Both the position numbers and the translations under genes were made by a program. The notes below the pieces were generated by a model. The model was not told the origin of the DNA. It saw only the letters and a program-made list of their open reading frames with translations, and ran no database searches. 12,686 bases of DNA from Spirogloea muscicola (lineage: Eukaryota; Streptophyta; Zygnematophyceae; Spirogloeales; Spirogloeaceae), in contig WELB01000193.1 in the NCBI GenBank assembly GCA_009602725.1, positions 61,894 to 74,579 on the forward strand, given 5' to 3'. This document shows positions 1-12,686 of this stretch, piece by piece. Position 1 is the first letter of the stretch, and each line of letters opens with the position of its first letter.

Positions 1-107
1 CCCTCACCCCCCTCCTCCCTCCCTCCCCTGTGGGCTGGGCGGCGCCGTCCAGCCGCCCGAGCCCACTTCAAGCCAACAGGTCCGCATGAGGCGCGCCCAC
101 GGCCCGC

Positions 108-229
108 CACGTGGTCTCACTGCCGCTCTCACACGTGCAGCTGGCCCAGTCGCGCTCGTACGTAGACGCCACGTGGCACGAGCCTGCCACGGCGCGCGCA
201 GCACGTGGGTCCCAGGCGGGCCCCACGTG
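108..229. promoter_or_regulatory. Cluster of five CACGTG (G-box/E-box) palindromes
   Basis: CACGTG occurs at 108-113, 132-137, 170-175, 202-207 and 224-229. Three sit in longer palindromes (CCACGTGG, CCACGTGG, CCCACGTGGG). A TACGTA (ACGT core) lies at about 158. Such sites bind bZIP and bHLH factors in green plants. A 6-mer is expected about once per 4 kb, so this spacing looks regulatory. The palindromes do not give direction; the AT-rich element at 309-319 suggests a plus-strand promoter. Confidence 0.55.
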
Positions 230-308
230 GGCCAACAAGGCGTGCGTCCGGCGGGGGGGCCTGGCCTCCCTCCCCTATTTACGACTTCGCTTTCAAATTC
301 CCCCTCAC

Positions 309-319
309 TATAATATAAT
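309..319 (+). promoter_or_regulatory. TATA-like element
   Basis: TATAATATAAT, an isolated AT island in GC-rich sequence, lies about 80 bp after the G-box cluster and 38 bp before the ATG at 357. That spacing suits a core promoter with a very short 5' leader. It is inferred only. Confidence 0.35.
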
Positions 320-356
320 CGTAGCCCTTACCAGGCACTCCCTTTTGGCAGCTCTG

Positions 357-649
357 ATGGATTCTCCCTCTCCCCTTCTTGCGCTCCTCGAGCGCCCTTT
401 CCGCCAGGTGCGGGCCGGCAGGGCGGCCGAAGTCCTGTCGGTGCGCGCTGGCGGGACTCGGTGACGTGAGCCAAGCGCATTGATGAGCTTCCGTACGAGT
501 CGTGCGGATACGCCACGAACCGCCCCCGACCTTCCTCGTCGGTCGTGCCCCACCGGCAGTCCCGACGATCTCGCGGACGTTTCGAACTGTCGGGGAGGCC
601 TCCAACGGGCGACGTTTTTGACGACGGCTCACCCCCCCCCCCCCGAACG
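357..649 (+). CDS. Possible 5' end of an unknown plus-strand gene (weak)
   Basis: ATG at 357 opens MDSPSPLLALLERPFRQ and reaches TGA at 462 if unspliced (35 codons). A donor candidate CAG|GTGCGG follows codon 17. A second exon could begin after GGCAG at 560 and run open (RGRFELSGRPPTGDVFDDG) to a consensus donor G|GTAAGT at 650. I see no family match and cannot trace further exons with confidence. An open segment at 1168-1257 (ending PEKPEPGRNINKNKLL then TGA) could be a last exon, which would make the gene convergent with leuS. Random GC-rich sequence could also produce this. Confidence 0.22.
632..644 (+). repeat. Poly-C tract (13)
   Basis: A run of 13 C in the possible plus-strand exon. 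Its length is prone to sequencing error and would shift that frame. Confidence 0.7.
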
Positions 650-670
650 GTAAGTGGAGCCTTGAATGAC

Positions 671-843
671 GGTCACTGTGGAAGGCTCTTAGACCAAGAA
701 AGAATGGACGATGTCCGACGGGGCCGGAATGGCTAAACCAAACAGCCTCGCCGATGGCTTCCTCAGACGGGAGAAGAGTCGTGCCAAGTGAGTGCGGCGA
801 CTGTGAAAGGCCAGCCCACATCAGAATGGACAAGGGGCCGGGG
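671..843 (+). repeat. Dispersed repeat, cluster A (two degenerate units)
   Basis: The units contain CACTGTGGAAGGCTC (about 674) and GACTGTGAAAGGCCAGCCC (799-817). Each is followed within some 30-45 bp by GAATGG and GGGGCCGG-type words. These words and their order recur in the clusters at 9248 and 12426. Confidence 0.55.
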
Positions 844-1712
844 AGCAGCAGATCACAGCGTCGCAGATGACAACAGGTGCTCAATAACCCGTGGTTAGCA
901 GCCGCAAAAACAGAGTAGCTTGCAGCCGGAAACGTGTCATCAGGGTGATATCAGAAGCTGCAGCCAAAGCACGGCCCGCCCGCAGGTGCGCTGCAAAAGC
1001 CTGGGAATCGCTGGAGCGAGGTTGATAGGCCCATGCAGAACACCTGAGCGAGCGACCCAGCAGCATTGAAGCCAGGCTGCTCACCTTGCTGGCCTTGGTA
1101 TTGGGTGATTGCTCGCCATGCAAGCCGGTGTCGGAGTTCTATTTTGTTGACTCCCATGCGCACAATCAAGATGGCCATTGCCTACTTATATGAGGATATT
1201 GGCATTCCTGAGAAGCCAGAACCGGGCAGAAACATCAATAAGAACAAGTTACTATGACTAGCTTTCAATCCTAACAATCAAAATATATCTTACACGTTCA
1301 AATCTTCCATTCGATCAACTTAACAAATTCATACAAAAGACCCGGCGCGAGCCTGGGCATTGCTGCCCCTTTCTTAGACCCCGTACATGTGCAGTAGAGT
1401 CAGGTATCCAAAGTCAGTCTAAAGTTGTATAGAATTGCCACCAGCTGCATATTTCCCCCATTTCATCCCCGCTCATCACAGATGCGCAATCAAGGTGACT
1501 TAAACCAGGCACGAAATTGCAATTGCAATGTACAACTTAGGGCAAGCTGCCTTGCACCTGCATTGGCTACTTATACTGTCCAGGCCCCTGCTCTGCAACA
1601 TATGAAGCAGCTAAGAGGGAGCAGCTGGCAGCAACCCATGCCGGGCAGAACACTATGAAGTCATGACTAGCAGTGACGCTGCAGCGGCTGGGTCTAGAAG
1701 TGGGCCCAAGGC
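844..1712. other. Intergenic / leuS 3' flank
   Basis: Mostly without recognisable genes. The part from 1712 down to about 1290 is probably leuS 3' UTR. Two diverged segments, 1178-1263 and 1562-1673, share the ordered words ATTGSCTACTTATA, CCGGGCAGAA and ATGACTAGC, suggesting an old local duplication. Confidence 0.5.
1290..1294 (-). promoter_or_regulatory. Possible poly(A) signal TGTAA for leuS
   Basis: TGTAA on the minus strand lies about 420 nt past the leuS stop. UGUAA is the usual poly(A) signal of chlorophyte algae. It is the only copy I find between the stop and here. A five-base match is weak by itself. Confidence 0.3.
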
Positions 1713-9103
<7,391 letters not shown>

Positions 9104-9247
9104 GGCCGCCGCCGCCGCCGCCGCCGCCACCGCCAGCCTGACGCTGACGCTGACAATGCCTCTTCCTCCCCTTCACCTCTAGCGTGAGCCGGACCGTAGC
9201 ACGACCTAAATCTGCGCCCCAAGCATAACGAATAGCGTTATAAGACA

Positions 9248-9570
9248 GTGGCTGTGGAAGGCCAGCCCAAAGGAATGTACAAGACTGAGCAATCTCGAGC
9301 GCGAGAAAGACTCTGCCAGTAGAGAGAACGACTCTTCCAGTAGAGGGCGATGGCTGTGATCGGCCAGCCCAGGGAGAGGAATCGACAAGTTCGAAGGGGC
9401 CGGAATGGCAAGAAAAGTAGAAACGAAGTGGCTCTCCCAATGGGGGCAAGGGCTGTGAAAAGCCAGCCCGAAAACATTCGACAAGTTGAGGGTATGATGA
9501 AGACGCTTCCGGAAGAGGGCGATGGCTGTGAATGGCCGGCCAGAAGAGAAGGTACGAAAGCTCGAAGGAG
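9248..9570 (+). repeat. Dispersed repeat, cluster B (four tandem-like units upstream of leuS)
   Basis: The core GGCTGTGAxxxGCCAGCC appears at about 9250 (GGCTGTGGAAGGCCAGCCC), 9351, 9450 and 9523, spaced 73-102 bp. Accessory words are AGAGGGCGATGG, CTCTCCCAATGGGGGC, TCGACAAGTT and GGGGCCGGAATGG. Each core can form a small hairpin (GGGCTG with CAGCCC, 8-nt loop varying between copies). The cluster lies about 145-470 bp before the leuS start, so it is in the promoter or 5' leader. Confidence 0.75.
9309..9345 (+). repeat. Short direct repeat, period 21
   Basis: GACTCTGCCAGTAGAG at 9309-9324 and GACTCTTCCAGTAGAG at 9330-9345 differ at one base of 16. It lies inside cluster B. Confidence 0.8.
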
Positions 9571-9756
9571 ACCACTCTCTGAAGTACGTTCAAATCCTCT
9601 CAGGGTATTTTCTTGCTCTCATGAGCATTCTCTGCTAGTGCTGCTCATTCGAGGTCTGTCCATGCACTTGGGCTGGCCCCTCTCATCTACCGGCCCCTTA
9701 TGACACGCAGTTACGTAAATGTCCAGTATCAGATGGTCTATCCTACTGATGTCCAG

Positions 9757-9881
9757 TGTTTAAGGAGCCCTACATCACTGCCGTGCCCAAGGAGATTGTG
9801 CCCATCGCCAGCATGCTGCACACTCATGGACTTGAAGATCACGATCATGAAGTCAAAGTGTGGCTGTGCTGCAAGTTGTAG
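9757..9881 (+). pseudogene. Possible orphan exon or gene relic, unknown product
   Basis: After a CAG at 9754-9756 the plus strand reads FKEPYITAVPKEIVPIASML and HTHGLEDHDHEVKVWLCCKL, then TAG at 9879. The composition looks protein-like and about 70% of third positions are G/C. An in-frame stop just before the CAG means it needs splicing. Near it are a donor-like CG|GTAAGG (9900), which lies past the stop, and a good acceptor CTCACTCAG at about 9966 followed by 24 codons (HFVNVVGGHRVQLQRLQEQ, then a stop). No family is recognised. It may be a decayed gene, or coding only up to a donor such as GTCAAA or GTGTGG. The opposite strand also has a 74-codon open frame. Confidence 0.25.
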
Positions 9882-9970
9882 CACTTCCAAAAAGAGCCTG
9901 CGGTAAGGCTGCCAGTGTGACCAGCCCTTGCCTTCCTGAGTCCTGATTCTACTCACTCTCACTCAGCACC

Positions 9971-10423
9971 AGACAAATTATCATTTTGTGAATGTGGTGG
10001 GCGGTCACAGAGTTCAGCTTCAGAGGTTGCAAGAACAGTAGCTGGCGTCAGCCCCCCAAGGTTGAGTGTCCAGGGGAACTCGCCAAAGCAATGAGACAAG
10101 CACGACAAGAATCAAGAGGGCTTGCTGGTCGAAGAGCAGCGTTCCAAAATGCAATGCCCAGCAGCAATAGGCCAACTCATCCTAAGCAAGAGTGAAGGTG
10201 ACTGTTAACAATAAGTTGAGAGAATGGGAGCCGCGACCTTGTGCCTGCTCAATCGAATGGCTGAACCCCTGCTTGCTAAGGTAGGGGAGCGAGAAGGGCG
10301 GTGGGAGGAGTGGGAAGGTGGGGACAGGTAGAGAGACTTGATAGAGGGAGGTGGAGGAGGTGGAGGAGCCTCAAGAGACGTCCAGAGGTTGGCCGCTGAG
10401 TGCCATTCTGCCAATACCAGACG
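9971..10423. other. Spacer with polypurine tract
   Basis: No supported gene. From about 10285 to 10372 the plus strand is almost all purine (GGGAGG, GGTGGAGGAGG repeats) and could form unusual DNA structure. A tiny open segment begins MGAATLCLLNRMAEPLLAK at 10224 and meets AAG|GTAGGG. I do not call it a gene. Confidence 0.5.
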
Positions 10424-10603
10424 CTACCAGACGACGTGGTAGGGCGGGGAGCGGAAGGCGCGGAGGTGGTGGAGGCGGCCGATGCGGAAGCCGGTGCGCG
10501 GGGAGGAGGCGGCGCTGCTGCGGGCCCGCGCGACGCGCTTGAGGAAGGGGACGACGCCGCCGGGGGCGACGTGGGCGGCCACCGCCTGCACGGTGACTTG
10601 GTC
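10424..10603 (-). CDS. Candidate terminal exon 6 with very strong GC3
   Basis: After CTGACAG at 10604 the minus strand reads DQVTVQAVAAHVAPGGVVPF through FRIGRLHHLRAFRSPPYHVV and W, then TAG. All but one of its 59 codons end in G or C, which strongly suggests real coding. An in-frame TGA just upstream means it must be spliced in at phase 0. The only upstream gene on this strand is the acidic-protein gene, so I join them tentatively. It could also be an alternative 3' end. Confidence 0.5.
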   Translation of the reverse strand, partial: DQVTVQAVAAHVAPGGVVPFLKRVARARSSAASSPRTGFRIGRLHHLRAFRSPPYHVVW

Positions 10604-12615
10604 CTGTCAGGATCTCGGCAAGAGTATGCTCCCTCTATCCCTCCTCCCTCCCTCCTCCTGCCTCCGTCCTCCCTCAGTCACTCTGAGAAGCGGATGTGGG
10701 AGCCTCGGTGAGCCGGGACCCTGGCGAGGCGCACCGCAGATGTCGGCTGGCGGCGGCCGGCCTGTGGTGGCGAGGCCCCTGTCGTCGTGGTGTTGGGCCC
10801 ACTAAAGCCATTGCCGTTGCCACCATCATTGTTGTCGTCAACAAAGCGGATGTGCTTACCGGCGGGCGACGGCATGCCCTGCAGGACGCAAGCCACAAGG
10901 AGCGGCATCGGTCAGCAGCTGCCGCAGCAGCAGTGGCGAAGAAGCAGTCAGTGCAGCTGTCGTTTGCGCGCAAAGGAGCTGAGGCGGCCGACCTTGAGAG
11001 GCGCGATGCCGAGCTCTGAGATATGCACGGCGTTGAGTTCGGCGCAGAAGTCCACCCACGCCTTGTCCTCTGCAGCGCCGCGCCGGCCGGCCTCTGTCTC
11101 CTCACCCAGCGGCTCCTCCTCGCCGCTGTCGCCACCTCCGTCGCCGCTCTCTTCCCATTCACTATCAGTGTCCGAGTCCGTGCCGTCACCTTTCACACTG
11201 TCGTTGTGCCAGCCTTCCCTGTGCAGGGCAGAGGTTCGGCTTCAGCTTTGATCACACGAACCAACATTGAGACCTCTTAGAGAGGGGCAGACCCAACAAA
11301 GAGAATGAATGCAGCAATGTGGTGAAGAAGAAGAAGATCAATTGCGGAGTGGTGTGTAGTGCGTAATGAAACAAGTCTTTAAATGATCAATATATTCATA
11401 ATCCCCTGGTTGTTAACTCATGATTCACTGATGACTGATAATTTCAGCTTGTTTATCATAATTAGTACTGCTTACCTTGAGAGGAGGGAACGGCTGGCAG
11501 GCATGGCGAAGGGCGCTGGCGACGGCCGCCACCGAGCGTGCACGGGGCCCTGCGGGCCAGCAACAACGGGCGTGCGGACGACGATGGCGCCAGCACCGGG
11601 CGGGGAGCCCTGGGCCGGCTGCATTGACCACTTGCAGTTACCAGACGCCGCCGCAGGCGAGGCTACAGGGAGAGAGTCCAGTTGGGCTGCCGCCGTCGCT
11701 GCTGCCGCTGCCATCAAGAGGCTGGCAGTGGCGGCACCGGCCTCAGCGGCAGTGGGCACGGGGCCGCCAACTGGGGTGTTGGCAGGAGTCGGCGCAGCGG
11801 AAGCTGCTGACGACGGCCATTGCAGCTGGAGTACGGGGCTCGACTCTGGGGAACAGGGGCCGTCCTGCGGCGACAAAGACATGCTAGGAAAGGTTTGAAC
11901 CCTCAACCCTTAATCTATAATCTGGTGCTCTATCAAATAACAAGCGTATACACACTTAGTCCCTTTCGTCTAAGGGTTAAGACATTGCTCTTTCATTGCG
12001 CAGACACGGGTTCAAATCCCGTGAGAGAAGGCGTGGTAGCGCCATGACGGTTCCAAGTGACCACCTTCATCCGTAGGAGCGCCGTGACCTGCGCCCGCAG
12101 GATGTCCTCGCCCTGGGCGCCCGCCTTCTCCGCCATCGCGGCCTCGGCTGCCGGCGAGCCGTGAGCCGCCGCCGCCATGTCCGCCGCCTCGGCTGCCGTC
12201 GGCGACGCCGCCGCCGCCTTGACGGCGTCGCGGCGGGCGCTGCGCTTGGCGTCAAGCACAGTGCCGGCGATGGGCGAGTCGTTGGTCAGGTCGCAGAGGG
12301 CCCCCCGACGGCCTCCGCCACCGCCATTGCCGCCGCAGCTTGCCCGCGCCGGCGTCGGCGGCTTTCCTGCACGGCAACGACAACAAACGTCGTCAGATTC
12401 TCGCAAGATGGTGCCAGCGGAAGGAATTGAAGTGGCTCTCCCAAAGGGGGCGAGGGCTGTGAACGGCCAGCCCGATAGGGATTGACGAGATCCGGAGGGG
12501 CCGAGAAGCGCTTCCCCAGAGGAAGGCCATCAGCGCGGCGGGCGCAAGCACCTGCGACGGGCGTCGCCAGGCGCGACCGGCTGCGCGTCACCCTCGCCGA
12601 CCCGGGCGTCTCCAT
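10424..12615 (-). CDS. Low-complexity acidic, probably nuclear protein of unknown function (5-6 exons)
   Basis: Exons listed separately join in frame through GT-AG introns with matching phases (1, 0, 2, 0). The product is 393 residues if it stops at 10678, or about 439 with a sixth exon to 10424. Features in order: METPGSARVTRSRSRLATP N-terminus; Gly-rich stretch; CDLTNDSPIAG at 46-56; long Ala-rich region; EDILRAQVTALL at 108-119; Pro/Ala-rich segment; SRSLL; acidic Asp/Glu/Ser stretch 263-301; WVDFCAEL; GMPSPAGKHIRF at 328-339. I recall land-plant nuclear proteins of unknown function sharing RVTRSQ, DITNDSPI.G and GLPTP.GKH.RF elements in this order, but I cannot check this. The start has an A/G-context ATG near the window edge. 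No catalytic motif is seen, so no function is assigned. Confidence 0.6.
10678..10878 (-). CDS. Unknown nuclear-type gene, exon 5 (GKHIRF)
   Basis: Residues 328-393 then TGA if read through. GMPSPAGKHIRFVDDNNDGG at the start; a Gly/Asn/Thr-rich middle; a second HIRF at the end (RGSHIRFSE). Acceptor CTGCAG. Phase-0 donors that would join exon 6 are AGG|GTCCCG (at 10719), GCG|GTGCGC, or TTT|GTTGAC directly after the first HIRF. Confidence 0.6.
   Translation of the reverse strand, partial: GMPSPAGKHIRFVDDNNDGGNGNGFSGPNTTTTGASPPQAGRRQPTSAVRLARVPAHRGSHIRFSE
10993..11218 (-). CDS. Unknown nuclear-type gene, exon 4 (acidic)
   Basis: Completes Arg252 and encodes residues 253-327. EGWHNDSVKGDGTDSDTDSE begins a strongly acidic segment. 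DKAWVDFCAELNAVHISELG then IAPLK follow. Acceptor CACAG, donor AAG|GTCGGC. The phase-2 split codon from exon 3 restores the only open frame here. Confidence 0.68.
11476..11864 (-). CDS. Unknown nuclear-type gene, exon 3
   Basis: Residues 123-251 plus two bases of Arg252. Low-complexity Ala/Pro/Ser/Gly sequence, with more specific stretches NCKWSMQPAQ and FAMPASRSLLS at its end. Acceptor CGCAG, donor AG|GTAAGC (strong). Confidence 0.65.
11888..11955 (-). pseudogene. tRNA-like relic
   Basis: The minus strand shows GCTT...TTGATAGAGC (D arm), then CCAGA with a TTATAGA loop, and GAGGGTTCAAACCTTTC as a T arm with a B-box-like GGTTCAAAC. The 3' side of the anticodon stem and the acceptor stem do not pair well. 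The anticodon cannot be assigned safely (ATA if the loop is as drawn). Confidence 0.3.
11959..12030 (+). tRNA. tRNA-Glu(TTC)-like, organelle/bacterial type, degenerate
   Basis: This 72-nt sequence folds as a tRNA. D stem GTCT/AGAC is perfect, with GGG in the D loop. The anticodon loop CTTTCAT reads TTC at 11992-11994. T stem ACGGG/CCCGT is perfect, with loop TTCAAAT. The acceptor pairs at 5 of 7 positions, one of them a wobble; the anticodon stem pairs at only 3 of 5, one a wobble. The 5' half GTCCCTTTCGTC resembles plant mitochondrial and bacterial tRNA-Glu as I remember them, not eukaryotic cytosolic tRNA-Glu. It is more likely an organelle-derived pseudo-tRNA than a working gene. Confidence 0.5.
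12065..12366 (-). CDS. Unknown nuclear-type gene, exon 2
   Basis: Completes Gly22 and encodes residues 23-122. It contains a Gly-rich run, then ALCDLTNDSPIAGTVLDAKR, an Ala-rich region with the repeated phrase GSPAAEAAM / SPTAAEAAD, and GEDILRAQVTALLRMK. Acceptor GTGCAG, donor AAG|GTGGTC, phase 0. Confidence 0.7.
12426..12540 (+). repeat. Dispersed repeat, cluster C (in intron 1 of the unknown gene)
   Basis: AAGTGGCTCTCCCAAAGGGG at 12430-12449 followed by GCGAGGGCTGTGAACGGCCA matches the third unit of cluster B (about 9425-9470) at nearly every base over about 45 bp. GGAGGGGCCGAGAAGCG and a partial second unit (GCTTCCCCAGAGGAAGGCC) follow. Confidence 0.75.
12552..12615 (-). CDS. Unknown nuclear-type gene, exon 1
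   Basis: ATG at 12615 (context GCGATGGA) encodes METPGSARVTRSRSRLATPVA plus one base of Gly22. Donor CAG|GTGCTT, phase 1. The frame is open upstream (to an ATG at 12678 and perhaps beyond the window), so a longer N-terminus cannot be excluded. Confidence 0.6.
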
Positions 12616-12686
12616 CGCCACGCGCCCGCGCGCCGCCGGCTGCTCTCGCCGCCGCCGACCCAGGCGCTGGCGAAGCAACGGCTCCG

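Larger units (their letters stand above)
11865..12064 (-). other. Intron 2 of the unknown gene, filled by two tRNA-like sequences
   Basis: A 200-bp intron, GTGGTC to CGCAG. Positions of about 11888-12030 consist of two tRNA-like sequences placed head to head on opposite strands. Confidence 0.55.

Noticed and set aside
279-884. 201-codon minus-strand open frame
   Set aside because: It runs through the TATA-like region and cluster A repeats, shows no conserved motif or domain, and GC-rich sequence with few stops explains its length.
9738-9962. 74-codon minus-strand open frame opposite the plus-strand relic
   Set aside because: No family match, no good splice sites, and mixed third positions. 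The plus-strand reading looks slightly better, though neither is proven.
10787-11251. 154-codon plus-strand open frame
   Set aside because: It is antisense to exons 4-5 of the unknown gene and is Ser/Pro low complexity.
11383-11898. 171-codon plus-strand open frame
   Set aside because: It is the antisense shadow of exon 3 of the unknown gene. The minus strand has matching splice phases and the plus strand has none.

Overview
The window comes from the nuclear genome of a photosynthetic eukaryote. A green alga (Chlorophyta) or a close green-lineage relative fits best. The reasons are: a cyanobacterial/plastid-type leucyl-tRNA synthetase split by 19 GT-AG introns, an ATG in a GCGGCCATGG context, Ala/Gly-rich low-complexity coding driven by (GCC)n repeats, a possible TGTAA poly(A) signal, and a second intron-rich gene that resembles, from memory only, a plant-specific nuclear protein family.

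Layout. Positions 1-350 form a GC-rich promoter-like block with five CACGTG palindromes in 122 bp and a TATA-like AT stretch. A possible but weak plus-strand gene start follows at 357. Positions 671-843 hold the first cluster of a short dispersed repeat. From 9103 down to 1713 on the minus strand runs one complete gene: a 20-exon, 902-residue bacterial-type LeuRS. Every exon junction was read from the sequence, all introns are GT-AG, and the frame is kept across all 19 junctions. Just upstream of its start (9248-9570) is the second and largest repeat cluster. Positions 9750-10050 hold a possible exon or gene relic on the plus strand.

From 12615 down to 10678 or 10424 on the minus strand is a second spliced gene of five or six exons. 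It encodes a low-complexity, acidic, probably nuclear protein of unknown function (motifs VTRSRSR, LTNDSPIAG, GKHIRF). Its first intron carries the third repeat cluster. Its 200-bp second intron is largely filled by two head-to-head tRNA-like sequences; the better one is an organelle-type tRNA-Glu(TTC) look-alike on the opposite strand.

The LeuRS charges tRNA-Leu and must serve the plastid and/or mitochondrion, because the eukaryotic cytosolic LeuRS is a different type. The two genes have no evident functional link. One ambiguous base (n at 9080) sits in the repeat-rich 5' end of the LeuRS coding sequence and makes its targeting peptide uncertain.
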